NCBI GenBank assembly: GCA_000565255.1
Contig: ASRH01000004.1
Coordinates: 159,689 to 223,688, forward strand
DNA length: 64,000 nt
DNA from: Candidatus Aramenus sulfurataquae
Lineage (GTDB): Archaea > Thermoproteota > Thermoprotei_A > Sulfolobales > Sulfolobaceae
Direction of reading: 5' to 3'
This document shows positions 30,206 to 39,216 of this stretch, piece after piece. Both the position numbers and the translations under genes were made by a program. The notes beneath the pieces are model-generated. The model worked only from the letters and a program-made list of their open reading frames with translations, was not told where the DNA came from and did no database searches. Positions within the stretch are counted from its first letter, which is position 1, and the number at the start of each line of letters is the position of its first letter.

Positions 30206-31729
30206 CTATAAATTTTTGATTTCCATGATTACGCGTTTTACCAACTCTTTGACATACGGGTTCAAGATCCAATTAATTGCCAAGTAGAGGGAGCCTGAGG
30301 CAAGAGAGATTAGGAGTATTTCCTTAATCTCCTCTAACGTCCTAAGTTTCGGCATTCCGTGAATCGAGAACCACGTTAGGAAGAGCAAGGAGACTACTGC
30401 AGTCGCTAGAATGGGTACTATAGCTTCCTTAAGGGGAAAGTTAAAGTTGTAGAGTTTTTTCGCCGCCAAAAACGAAGTAATTACCATCCCTAGGGAGTTC
30501 ACGAGTAAGCCCACAGAAATGACTGTAGCCACGAGGGGGTATCCATAGCTAGGGCTAAGATCGCTTTTACTAAGAAAGTATATAATCCCACCAGATAGGA
30601 CTACGCCAATAGCCGAGATTAGTACGTTGCTTCTGATTAGCCTAGCAGTGGGCCCCCTTAGCTCCTCGGTGCTTTCCACGTTTAAGGTGACGTCGGCCAT
30701 GTATATTGCCCTATAAAATATGCCGTAAATTGACCTCACGAAATTAGAGACAGATAAGATGGTTAGTGCGGTAAAAGCCGAAATGTAGTCAGACCTCAGG
30801 ATATATAGTAGGGGGAGCCCGTCGACCACTGCAAAAAGGAGAAACAGGGAGCCTACAGCAAAAAATAGCTTTAACGCTGTCTCGAGGACTCTAGCGTCTT
30901 TGCTCTCTGCCAACTTCAAGATAAGTCCGTCTGAGGCCGAGGAAGACCAGATTACTATGTTGCTGATTATCAGCGCTGACTCGAAATAGGACACTGGGTC
31001 ATAGGATCGCAATAGGTATACAGCTATCCATATCATGCTCGCCTCTATAATGCCTTGGATATATGACGTTATGAACACCACAGACTTTCTAATTGACGCT
31101 ATCGCGATCTTGAAATCTACGCTAAAATCAGCCTTCGTGAACTTTACGTAAGTAAGGATTTGGGATAAGTAGCCCAGCGAATAAGCTAATATTACAGCAA
31201 GGATTGAAAGATTAAACTTGTAGATGAAAACTACTGCAGTAACAAGTCTGACCAACTGGAAAGCCACGTTGCCAATTGCATTCACTCTCGGCGACTTACC
31301 TAAGGAAACTGCTTTAGTTATATCAAGGACGTAATATAGAAACAAGAGGATTCCAGCGTCGTAAAAGTAGACCTCGTACTCAGAACCTCCGAAGCTGGAT
31401 AGGAAAGGAACAATAATGAAGTAAACGGAAAGGACAACAGCCCCAGCTAAAGAGTTAATCGCTATTAGCCCCCCAATCTTTTTCCCCTCCGCCGCGTATC
31501 TACCTGCTATGGCCGACAGTACGTCTGCTGGAACCAAAAAGTACCCCGTAATCAGCACGTATATGGACTGCCAGGCGCCGAAGGTGTCTATAGAGATTGA
31601 AGATAAGTACTTTGCTATCAACAGCGAGAAGACGAAAGCCAATGGCGATATCAAGAGTCTCATTAAAAGGTTGAACAGCCCTATTCTTACAATTCCAGTT
31701 CGTTTTCCTTGCTGGACCTTCATGGTCAC
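30206..31729 (-). CDS. Polysaccharide flippase-like membrane protein (MOP superfamily)
   Basis: The 507-residue protein has about 12-14 membrane helices and the N-terminal arrangement of Wzx/MviN exporters (LFNLLMRLLISPLAFVFSLLIAKYLS). It could flip lipid-linked glycans made by neighbouring enzymes. It overlaps the upstream 74-residue gene by four bases. Confidence 0.75.
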   Translation of the reverse strand: MTMKVQQGKRTGIVRIGLFNLLMRLLISPLAFVFSLLIAKYLSSISIDTFGAWQSIYVLITGYFLVPADVLSAIAGRYAAEGKKIGGLIAINSLAGAVVLSVYFIIVPFLSSFGGSEYEVYFYDAGILLFLYYVLDITKAVSLGKSPRVNAIGNVAFQLVRLVTAVVFIYKFNLSILAVILAYSLGYLSQILTYVKFTKADFSVDFKIAIASIRKSVVFITSYIQGIIEASMIWIAVYLLRSYDPVSYFESALIISNIVIWSSSASDGLILKLAESKDARVLETALKLFFAVGSLFLLFAVVDGLPLLYILRSDYISAFTALTILSVSNFVRSIYGIFYRAIYMADVTLNVESTEELRGPTARLIRSNVLISAIGVVLSGGIIYFLSKSDLSPSYGYPLVATVISVGLLVNSLGMVITSFLAAKKLYNFNFPLKEAIVPILATAVVSLLFLTWFSIHGMPKLRTLEEIKEILLISLASGSLYLAINWILNPYVKELVKRVIMEIKNL

Positions 31730-31950
31730 TCACAGAAGAGATATTTCCTTATTCTGTTAACCGCGTCCTCCTCATTTACATCTACGTTTAACGAAATGGA
31801 CTTCATAGACGTTTGTCTAACCCTGGGTAGCCCCAGACACTCGTCCGATTGTAATACATTGACCAGTAAGTTGTTAAAACCTAACTTCTTGTTGTCTGCA
31901 AGTTTTTTCAGTATATCGTACCACTCTTTAGGAATAGTAATTTTTACCAT
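31726..31950 (-). CDS. Small protein, possible ribbon-helix-helix fold
   Basis: The 74-residue product begins MVKITIPKEWYDILKKLADN, a strand followed by two helices as in MetJ/Arc-type DNA binders, then NVDVNEEDAVNRIRKYL. It precedes and overlaps the flippase gene by four bases. Regulation of that gene is possible, but the fold call is weak. Confidence 0.45.
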   Translation of the reverse strand: MVKITIPKEWYDILKKLADNKKLGFNNLLVNVLQSDECLGLPRVRQTSMKSISLNVDVNEEDAVNRIRKYLFCE

Positions 31951-31992
31951 TCGAAAGCATGAAAGTAGGCTAAAGTAAAAAATTTATTCGAA

Positions 31993-32379
31993 TTAGCCCT
32001 CGTAAATGTCGTCTAGGGCTCTAGCTATATCTCTTATTGATATTATGCCCACTAAGTTTCCATTATCGTCTACCACGGGAAGATGCCTAATGTTGTACGT
32101 CCTCATAAGGCTTAGTGCGCCAGTCACCGGAGAGTCTGCTTTAATTGTAATTAGGTGGGCAGTCATTACCTCTTCGGCCTTGCTGCTCAAGCTTTTCCCA
32201 TTTCCTATCGCCCTGACTATGTCGGTCTCAGTTATAATTCCAAGGGGCTTGCCGTTTTCCACTACTATAATGGACCCTATCTTGTTCTTTGCCATTACTT
32301 CTGCAACCTCTTTTAGTGTCTTGTTTTTCTCTACAGTTACAACGTTAGTTTTCATGTACTCCTTGATGTTCTCTTCCAT
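31993..32379 (-). CDS. CBS-domain pair protein
   Basis: Two CBS motifs fill this 128-residue protein: MKTNVVTVEKNKTLKEVAEVMAKNKIGSIIVV with GIITETDIVRAI, and MTAHLITIKADSPVTGALSLM with GIISIRDIARAL. Such stand-alone pairs bind adenine nucleotides and regulate partner proteins. No partner is evident nearby. Confidence 0.9.
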   Translation of the reverse strand: MEENIKEYMKTNVVTVEKNKTLKEVAEVMAKNKIGSIIVVENGKPLGIITETDIVRAIGNGKSLSSKAEEVMTAHLITIKADSPVTGALSLMRTYNIRHLPVVDDNGNLVGIISIRDIARALDDIYEG

Positions 32380-32423
32380 GTGAAGAGATTTAATTTCTCC
32401 TAAAAATAAAGGTTTCGGTTAAT

Positions 32424-32435
32424 CTTTTTAAACTG
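32424..32435 (+). promoter_or_regulatory. TATA box for htpX
   Basis: TCTTTTTAAAC lies about 31-42 bases before the ATG of htpX at 32466. Confidence 0.45.
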
Positions 32436-32465
32436 GCGATATTTACACTATAGTTGGAATAGCAT

Positions 32466-33440
32466 ATGAACCTCGAAGTATTAAAGCTAAAGGCAAACAT
32501 GATTTTAGCGAGCATTGGAGTGTTCTTGTTAGGCTTTGCTCTTGCCTTCGCAGTAGTATCTTACTTTTTTGGCGTCACCTTTGCGCCTGCAGTAATTGTA
32601 GGAATCCTATCGTTCCTTGTCGTCCTTAACATTTTACAGTGGTTGTTTGGGCCCTATCTCATAAACGCTATGTATAGGGCAGTGGAAGTCACCCCAAGCG
32701 ACCCAAGGTATGGTTGGTTAGTTCCACTGGTCAACGAAGTCGCCATGTATAACGGGATAGAAGCACCCAAGGTTTACATAGCTGACGTGCCCTTCCCCAA
32801 TGCCTTCGCTTACGGGAGCCCAATAGCAGGAAAGAGAGTCGCCATAACCCTTCCACTGCTAAAGATACTTAACAAGGACGAGATAAAGGCAGTTTTAGGG
32901 CACGAATTAGGCCACTTGAAGCACAAGGACGTGCAGTTACTGATGGCAATAGGCCTAATACCGGCTCTGATATTCTATATTGGCTACTCCCTTATGTGGA
33001 GTGGTATGTTGGGAGGCGGAGAGAGGAACAACAACTCCGGTGTAATGTGGCTCGTTGGAGTAGCGTTATTGGCAGTGAGCTATCTGTTTCAGTTCTTAGT
33101 GCTCTACGTGAATAGACTTAGGGAAGCTTATGCCGACGTGAACTCCGCTCAAACAATTCCTGGAGGAGCCCATAATTTGCAAAGGGCGCTAGCTAAGATA
33201 ACCTTAGCCACCGACCCCGAGGTTCTTGAGAGGTACAGGAACAGGGGAGCAGGAAACGGTTTAATGAGCATGTTGTTCTTCGCTCCAACCCAGATTAATG
33301 GAGAGGTCTCTGACATGGACGTAGAAGAGCTAATCAACTACTGGAAGACCCAGAAGGTACCATGGTATGCGGACTTCTTCAGCGACCACCCAGCGACTCC
33401 CAAGAGAATACAACTATTGGAGAAATTAAAGTTCAGGTGA
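32466..33440 (+). CDS. htpX: HtpX-like membrane zinc metalloprotease (M48)
   Basis: HtpX cleaves damaged membrane proteins. The protein has two N-terminal helices, the zinc-binding HELGH at residues 146-150, two further helices, and the third zinc ligand in NRLREAYADVNSA. The C-terminal FSDHPATPKRIQLLEKL motif is intact. Length is 324 residues. It converges on guaAb with a two-base gap. Confidence 0.92.
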   Translation: MNLEVLKLKANMILASIGVFLLGFALAFAVVSYFFGVTFAPAVIVGILSFLVVLNILQWLFGPYLINAMYRAVEVTPSDPRYGWLVPLVNEVAMYNGIEAPKVYIADVPFPNAFAYGSPIAGKRVAITLPLLKILNKDEIKAVLGHELGHLKHKDVQLLMAIGLIPALIFYIGYSLMWSGMLGGGERNNNSGVMWLVGVALLAVSYLFQFLVLYVNRLREAYADVNSAQTIPGGAHNLQRALAKITLATDPEVLERYRNRGAGNGLMSMLFFAPTQINGEVSDMDVEELINYWKTQKVPWYADFFSDHPATPKRIQLLEKLKFR

Positions 33441-33442
33441 CG

Positions 33443-34555
33443 TCATTCCAGCTCAATTGTAGCTGGAGGTTTGCTGGTAACATCGTATACAACTTCCTTG
33501 ACTTGATCAATTTTTAAGATCTTGTTAGCTATTTTTTCTAGAGTAGATTTGTCTACCTTAGCGAAGTCCGCTGTCATGAAATCCTCAGTAACCACTGCCC
33601 TTATTGCCACAGTGTAGTGCCCACTTTCCTTTTCCGCAATTTTCCACATTACGTGGGTAACGTCGTATTTAGTGATTGCCGAAGTCACCTTCCTCATCTC
33701 GTCGTAGTCCACGTCACCGTATATTGACGCTATCTTACCGTAACTCCTTACGTCTCCTTTTACTCCTGTAGCTCTAGCGTTGTAAACGAAGACCTTCCTT
33801 CCAACTTCCCTGGAGATCTCGTCGTCTAGTTTGCCGTCGCTTTCAAATATTGCTGAGAAGTATTGAGAATAGCCATAGGGCTTCAGTTCCTCCTCTACTA
33901 CGTCGTTTGCCTCCCTCTCTATCTCCAGTTTCTCTTGGGTTAGCTTTCCAACTACCCTCACAAGTAAACCAGGCCCTGGGAATGGCTGTCTCTCAGAAAT
34001 CTCCTTTGGTAGCCCCAAATACCTCGCCAACGCCCTTACCTCGTCCTTATATAGGTCAGCCAGTGGTTCTATGAGCTTGAACCCCCACTTGCTCTGTGTG
34101 TCTATGCCGAGCTGAACTAAGACGTTGTGCTGGGTTTTTATTCCACCTTGGGTTTCCACCCAGTCCGCAGCAATAGTACCTTGGACCAAAAAAGTAGCTC
34201 CGTTCTCCTTGACCACTTGCGAAATTGTGTCGTAAAACATTTCCCTAAACTTCTTCCTCTTTTCCTCGGCGTCAGAGAGACCTTCCAAGCCTCCTATGAA
34301 TTCTTTGGACTTGTCGACAACCTTGAGGGGGAGGATACCCTCTAGCATTGACTTTACCTTATCCGCTTCACCCTTTCTGAGGAACCCAGTGTCAATCATC
34401 ACTGGGACTACCTTAGCCCCGAGAATCTTGTACATGAGGATGGCAGCGGTTGTACTGTCAACTCCACCGCTTACCGCTGCCACTACCCTTTCTCCCTTGA
34501 CTGCCTCTAACACTTGGGGCGTTATCTCCTTCACGAAGCTTTCTGGGTCAAACAC
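33443..34555 (-). CDS. guaAb: GMP synthase, ATP-pyrophosphatase subunit
   Basis: This subunit adenylates XMP and accepts ammonia from a separate glutaminase subunit. The PP-loop [15 protein letters not shown] stands at residues 26-40, [18 protein letters not shown] is present, and the C-terminal dimerisation domain ends [10 protein letters not shown]. In archaea the glutaminase is a separate gene, and it is not in this window. Confidence 0.95.
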   Translation of the reverse strand: MFDPESFVKEITPQVLEAVKGERVVAAVSGGVDSTTAAILMYKILGAKVVPVMIDTGFLRKGEADKVKSMLEGILPLKVVDKSKEFIGGLEGLSDAEEKRKKFREMFYDTISQVVKENGATFLVQGTIAADWVETQGGIKTQHNVLVQLGIDTQSKWGFKLIEPLADLYKDEVRALARYLGLPKEISERQPFPGPGLLVRVVGKLTQEKLEIEREANDVVEEELKPYGYSQYFSAIFESDGKLDDEISREVGRKVFVYNARATGVKGDVRSYGKIASIYGDVDYDEMRKVTSAITKYDVTHVMWKIAEKESGHYTVAIRAVVTEDFMTADFAKVDKSTLEKIANKILKIDQVKEVVYDVTSKPPATIELE

Positions 34556-34569
34556 ACGGTTACTTAAAG

Positions 34570-35952
34570 TCAGGATTTATAAATTTCTTGTATTGTGTCT
34601 ATATCCACCCCTTTCCTGAAAGCCTCCGTTGCCTTGCTTGCCATGTCTGCAATCTCTTCTTCCATGGACTTAACCCAGATCTTTATCCCTAAGTCCTCTA
34701 GGAGTTTCCTAAAACCAGAGTAGAGGGAACCGTGAATACTTGTACCTAACTTTTCTTCCCTCATCGCTCCATCTTCAACGTTAACGTGGTTTCCGTTCCT
34801 CTTGTGTATTACGTAGAGGGGCTTATCGTTCACGTATTCAATCCTGCCCCTCCTTATCTCGTACCCCTTTATCTCTACCTCTCCCTTACCTTCGCTTAAG
34901 GACACCACCTTGTCTACCTCGAAACGGACGTTTATGCTTAGTAGCCCCAAGCCTTGGTACTCCCTGGGCTCTCCAGCCTCAAGTCCGTAGGGGTCTATTA
35001 GCTTCTTACCCATTATCTGGAACCCACCGCAAACCCCCAGTAAGGGGTACTTCCTCAGCGTTTCTACAAACCCTCTTTCCTTAAGCCACACCAGCGACTG
35101 GTAAGTGTTCCTAGTCCCGGGTAGTATCACTAGGTCTGAACCTTCTAACTGCGATGGTCTGGTTACGAACCTTACCGTGGCGTTTGACTTCAGAAAGGCG
35201 TAGAACTCGTTGAAGTTACTCATGTAAGGATAAGATATTACCGAGACCTTTCTTTCCCCGAAGCCTACCTCCCTAACGTTCATTGAGTCCTCTGGCATTA
35301 TAGGGCTTTCCTCTAAATAAGGGACGAAACCTAAGTACTTCATTCCAGTTCTGTTCTCCAACCACTTGACTCCTTCTTCTAAGAACTTTTCCTCCCCTCT
35401 GAACTTGTTTATAATGAATCCCCTCAGCATTCCCCTCACAGACGGCGGTAGTATGTTGTATACTCCAAAGGCGGAAGCGAAGGCCCCGCCCCTGTCTATG
35501 TCGAGGACTAGTATGGCTGGTATTCCAAGCTCCTTCATTATCAGGAAACCGCTTATGTCCCTCTCCATGAAGTTTGGCTCCGCAAGCCCTCCTGCCGACT
35601 CAATTACCATGTCGCGTGAGACGACGCTTTTAACCTTTTTCCAGAGGTCTGGGATTAGCTTGTAGTACTCCTCTGCCCTAAAGTTCCCCAACGACCTACC
35701 GAATACTATGACCTCAATGCCGTTTCCAGAGGGCTTCAGAAGTACAGGGTTCATGAAGTTCCTGGGCCTAAGCCCAGCCCCAAGCGCTTGGAAAGATTGT
35801 ATAAAGGCAATCTCTCCTCCATCATCGCTAGGGTAGCTGTTAAGAGACATGTTCTGGGCCTTGAAGGGAACACCGTTTAGTGCTCTGGTCAAAGTAGTTA
35901 CTACGAAGGACTTGCCCGAGTCGCTCATGGGGGAAGAAATTATAATTGCCAC
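34570..35952 (-). CDS. cobQ: Cobyric acid synthase
   Basis: CobQ/CbiP amidates the corrin side chains b, d, e and g. The N-terminal P-loop variant [18 protein letters not shown] is followed by [12 protein letters not shown]. The C-terminal glutaminase domain has the cysteine nucleophile in [13 protein letters not shown] and a final [12 protein letters not shown]. It is divergent from cobS across 14 bases, a shared promoter region. Confidence 0.93.
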   Translation of the reverse strand: MAIIISSPMSDSGKSFVVTTLTRALNGVPFKAQNMSLNSYPSDDGGEIAFIQSFQALGAGLRPRNFMNPVLLKPSGNGIEVIVFGRSLGNFRAEEYYKLIPDLWKKVKSVVSRDMVIESAGGLAEPNFMERDISGFLIMKELGIPAILVLDIDRGGAFASAFGVYNILPPSVRGMLRGFIINKFRGEEKFLEEGVKWLENRTGMKYLGFVPYLEESPIMPEDSMNVREVGFGERKVSVISYPYMSNFNEFYAFLKSNATVRFVTRPSQLEGSDLVILPGTRNTYQSLVWLKERGFVETLRKYPLLGVCGGFQIMGKKLIDPYGLEAGEPREYQGLGLLSINVRFEVDKVVSLSEGKGEVEIKGYEIRRGRIEYVNDKPLYVIHKRNGNHVNVEDGAMREEKLGTSIHGSLYSGFRKLLEDLGIKIWVKSMEEEIADMASKATEAFRKGVDIDTIQEIYKS

Positions 35953-35966
35953 AGTGAGTTACAAGT

Positions 35967-36719
35967 GTGAGGGCATTAAAAGGCATTCTGGCCCAGTTCT
36001 CCTTCTTCACGATAATCCCCTCTGTTAAGGTAGAGGAACTGGAGGTTGTTGCAGAGTACAGCTTTACTGCCCCACTGGTCGTTGGAGTAATTGCAGGCGT
36101 AGTGGACTTCTCCGCATACTTCGCCCTCTGGCTAGCGTTTAAAGATATCGCGAAAATCCTACTCATAGCCGTAGTTGAGCTCATAAGGGGCTTTAACCAC
36201 CTCGACGGTCTCCTAGACGTTTCCGATGCGCTAATGGTAAAGGGAGACTACGAGAGGAGGCTTAAGGCGCTTAAGGACGTAGAAGTGGGCTCAGGGGGTA
36301 TAGGGGGAGCTATTTTGTACTTTACATTGATGCTGGCGTCCGTTCTTCTCATCCCTCCCCCCTCGTTGCCCTCCCTATTTCTCTTGGTCTCGGCGGAAGT
36401 TTCTAGCAGGTCAATTGGGCTCCTAGTTCTTGCTACGCTGAAGCCAATGGAGGGCAGCTTCCTTGGCTCCCTATTCCACAAGCACTTGTCCAAAAGGACT
36501 GGTTGGCTAGTGGTAGAGGCTATACCTTTCCTGTTGCCCTTCCTCTGGGTCGTTTACCTGCCCCTCTACTCCCTCTTCTACTATTTAGCTAAGAGGGAGC
36601 TCAGAGGCTCCTCCGGGGACTTTACAGGCTTTGTGATAACTTTATCTTTCCCCGTTCTGCTTATGGCTAATGAGAAGTTTTGCTCCTTGTTTTGCTCGCT
36701 TCACTTGTTTGGGATTTAG
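35967..36719 (+). CDS. cobS: Cobalamin synthase
   Basis: CobS joins adenosylcobinamide-GDP to the lower-ligand riboside in the membrane. The signature RGFNHLDGLLDVSDALM is intact, and six or so helices follow. At 250 residues it has normal length. The GTG start is close to that of the divergent cobQ. It overlaps cbiB by 40 bases. Confidence 0.92.
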   Translation: MRALKGILAQFSFFTIIPSVKVEELEVVAEYSFTAPLVVGVIAGVVDFSAYFALWLAFKDIAKILLIAVVELIRGFNHLDGLLDVSDALMVKGDYERRLKALKDVEVGSGGIGGAILYFTLMLASVLLIPPPSLPSLFLLVSAEVSSRSIGLLVLATLKPMEGSFLGSLFHKHLSKRTGWLVVEAIPFLLPFLWVVYLPLYSLFYYLAKRELRGSSGDFTGFVITLSFPVLLMANEKFCSLFCSLHLFGI

Positions 36720-37591
36720 CTTTGGGAGAGCCCCCTACCTTGGTACACCCTGTAGTGATCACCGGAAAAATCTCGGAGAGGTTAATTAAGCCAAACAGGG
36801 GTTACGTCTACGGCGTCTTCCTCTGGTTTGCCTCAGTGTTACCAGTACTCATCCCAGCTAGTCTCGTCCCCCTAGTGCCCTTTTCTCCATTAAAGTTCTT
36901 GATACTGGCGTTTGTTTTAAAGACCACTTTTTCCATAAAGATGCTATACGACATTGTCTCAAGGTCAGTCAACTTAGACGAGAGTTCAAGGTATTTGGTG
37001 CAACAAATTGTAAGGAGGGATTTATCGAGGGAGGATAAAGGACACATCGCCTCCGCCGCAATAGAGTCCCTTTTCGAGAGCTTTGTTGACGGGATTTCCT
37101 CGCCCTTGTTTTGGTTTCTACTTTTGGGAGTTCCAGGGGCGATGCTACAGAGGCTTGCAAACACGATGGATAGCATGGTAGGTTACAAGACCCCTGACCT
37201 AAAGAGGGAAGGGTTCTTTTCGGCTAAAGTTGACACTTTGCTTAACTACGTCCCTGCCAGAATCTCCGCCCTCATTATTCTCTTCTCCGCCCTAATCCTG
37301 AGGTACAACGTAAGGGGTTTCAGGAGGATTTTAAGGGAATCCGGGATTGAGAGCGTTAACGCCAGGTACCCAATATCGGCTGCTGCGACTGCCCTAGGCG
37401 TTAAGTTAGAGAAGAGGGGTTACTACACAGTAGGGACTGGCGAACTCCCTGGGGAAAGGGAAATGAAAAAAGCACTAAAGTTGTTTAAGCTGAGCTTAGC
37501 CCTTTACCTGTTACTCCTCTTAGTCGTATATTATTGCCTTTATGGTCTTTCCCTCCTTGGCTTCCCTTACGGCCTTCTCAAATTCCTCTAG
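36680..37591 (+). CDS. cbiB: Adenosylcobinamide-phosphate synthase
   Basis: CbiB attaches aminopropanol (or its phosphate) to cobyric acid. It is a 303-residue membrane protein with LVWDLALGEPPTLVHPVVITGK at the N-terminus and the conserved LANTMDSMVGYKT region. The start is a TTG within cobS. Its last 72 bases overlap the convergent dehydrogenase gene, an unusually long overlap. Confidence 0.9.
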   Translation: MLLVLLASLVWDLALGEPPTLVHPVVITGKISERLIKPNRGYVYGVFLWFASVLPVLIPASLVPLVPFSPLKFLILAFVLKTTFSIKMLYDIVSRSVNLDESSRYLVQQIVRRDLSREDKGHIASAAIESLFESFVDGISSPLFWFLLLGVPGAMLQRLANTMDSMVGYKTPDLKREGFFSAKVDTLLNYVPARISALIILFSALILRYNVRGFRRILRESGIESVNARYPISAAATALGVKLEKRGYYTVGTGELPGEREMKKALKLFKLSLALYLLLLLVVYYCLYGLSLLGFPYGLLKFL

Positions 37592-38536
37592 CCTATACCT
37601 GTTTGTTATTAGCTTTGTCACGTCGATCCTCTTTGACGCTATAACTTCAAGTGCTTCCCTGGTATCCTCCTCTACGGCGGCATTACTGCTTATTACTGAG
37701 ATCTCGTTGTTCAGCAGGTCGCTTACGTCGTAATTAAGCACAGTCCCCTTGTAGGGAACCCCAAATAGGAGTACTCTCCCTCCCTTTCTAACGGAGTAAA
37801 GGGCTGTTAGTATGGCTTGTGGTGCTCCCGAGGCTATGATGGCCACGTCAACTCCACGCCCGTCAGTGAGTTTCCTTACTTCCTCTTCCACTTTTTCCTT
37901 GGTAGGGTTAAACGAGTAGTCAGCGCCCACCTTGTAGGCGAACTCCCTCCTGAACCCGGAAACGTCAGACGTATAAACCTTACCGGCCCCGTTCGCCTTT
38001 GCCATCATAACGTGAAGTAGACCCATGGGTCCAGCTCCAACTACCAACACGTAGTCCTCCTTGTCTATGTGTACTCTTCTCTGCCCTCTTATTACGGTGG
38101 CAAGGGGCTCTATGAACGCTCCCTCATCGAAGCTAACGTTGTCTGGGAGCTTTAGGACTCCTCCCCTTTTCACGTTCCACGCCGGAACTCTAAAGTATTC
38201 CGCAAAACCTCCTGGGTCTAAGTTGGTTTTCCTGTAATAGGGACACATAGTTGGGCTTCCTTTTTTGCAGTAGTAGCACTCGTAGCAGGGAACATGATGA
38301 TGGGCGAAGACTCTGTCTCCTGGTTTAAGCCAATCTATGGTGGACTCGTGGATAACTCCTGCTGGCTCGTGGCCTAGGATGGGCTGAGAAGCCGTGTATT
38401 GCCCGCAAATCTTCTCTATGTCAGTACCACAGAGTCCGCACGCCTTCATCTTAACTAACACGTCACCCTCCTGGAGTTTCGGAATTGGTATTTCCTTAAG
38501 TATAGGTCTACCGTTCTCTAAGACGATGGCTTTCAT
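37520..38536 (-). CDS. Zinc-dependent medium-chain alcohol/polyol dehydrogenase
   Basis: The MDR fold shows the catalytic zinc ligands C36 (GLCGTD) and H55-E56 (LGHEPAG). Structural zinc cysteines are in CYECYYCKKGSPTMC, and the NAD(P) motif is VVGAGPMGLLHVMMAKANG. Substrate could be a sugar alcohol, threonine or an alcohol, so no symbol is given. It overlaps cbiB at the 3' end by 72 bases. Confidence 0.88.
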   Translation of the reverse strand: MKAIVLENGRPILKEIPIPKLQEGDVLVKMKACGLCGTDIEKICGQYTASQPILGHEPAGVIHESTIDWLKPGDRVFAHHHVPCYECYYCKKGSPTMCPYYRKTNLDPGGFAEYFRVPAWNVKRGGVLKLPDNVSFDEGAFIEPLATVIRGQRRVHIDKEDYVLVVGAGPMGLLHVMMAKANGAGKVYTSDVSGFRREFAYKVGADYSFNPTKEKVEEEVRKLTDGRGVDVAIIASGAPQAILTALYSVRKGGRVLLFGVPYKGTVLNYDVSDLLNNEISVISSNAAVEEDTREALEVIASKRIDVTKLITNRYRLEEFEKAVREAKEGKTIKAIIYD

Positions 38537-38600
38537 TTCGAGATCGAGAAAAATAGGTAAAAGGAGAATTTAAAGTGTGAAACTTTTTCCTCAAGTTGTA

Positions 38601-38611
38601 GTTTTTATATA
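38601..38611 (+). promoter_or_regulatory. TATA box for the small M48 protease gene
   Basis: GTTTTTATATA sits 23-33 bases before the ATG at 38634, matching a leaderless Sulfolobales promoter. Confidence 0.5.
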
Positions 38612-38633
38612 GTAATATTGTGCAATAATATTT

Positions 38634-39194
38634 ATGAGCTATTTTACTTTCGGCTTACTGTCACTCTCCTTAATTTACGCTATTTACTTTGCCGTTTCTA
38701 CTTTAGTGTCCAAGAGGTATCCAGAGGTAAGAGTAGAGGGCATTGAAGAAATAAGGAGAAGGTCCGGCGTTAACTTCAAGTTAAAGCTGAAGGACGACTC
38801 AAGGGTAAACGCTTTTTCGTTAGTGAACAACGTTATCGTTGTAACGTCTTCTCTACTTCAGCTCAATGAAGAGGAAGTCCTTGCCGCGATTGCCCACGAA
38901 GTAGGGCACCTCAAGATGAGGCATCACTTGAAGAGTCTGGCAATTACTAGTGCAGTCGTACTTTCCTTCTTCCTTCTCCTAGGGTCGCTTCCTCTGGCTT
39001 TGTCCGTAAGCCTTTTGGGGTTAGTGATTCAAAGGTACTTCTCAAGGCGCTTTGAAGTGGAGGCCGACAAGTTCGCTTCTGAGCTAGTGGACAAGCACAG
39101 CCTCATTGCGTTGATAATGAACTATGGCGACACTTCAAGTTCCTTTCTCTCTACCCATCCCTCTTCCGTCGCCCGTATAAAGAAAATAATTTAA
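38634..39194 (+). CDS. Small M48-family zinc metalloprotease
   Basis: The 186-residue protein has an N-terminal helix, HEVGH at residues 88-92, a helical hairpin (residues 103-130) and the downstream ligand region RRFEVEADKFASEL. It ends with the STHPSSVARIKKI motif of the HtpX/Ste24 group. It is little more than half the length of the HtpX gene at 32466 and is a distinct paralogue. Confidence 0.85.
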   Translation: MSYFTFGLLSLSLIYAIYFAVSTLVSKRYPEVRVEGIEEIRRRSGVNFKLKLKDDSRVNAFSLVNNVIVVTSSLLQLNEEEVLAAIAHEVGHLKMRHHLKSLAITSAVVLSFFLLLGSLPLALSVSLLGLVIQRYFSRRFEVEADKFASELVDKHSLIALIMNYGDTSSSFLSTHPSSVARIKKII

Positions 39195-39216
39195 TTGAAT
39201 AATAACAATTGAAAAT

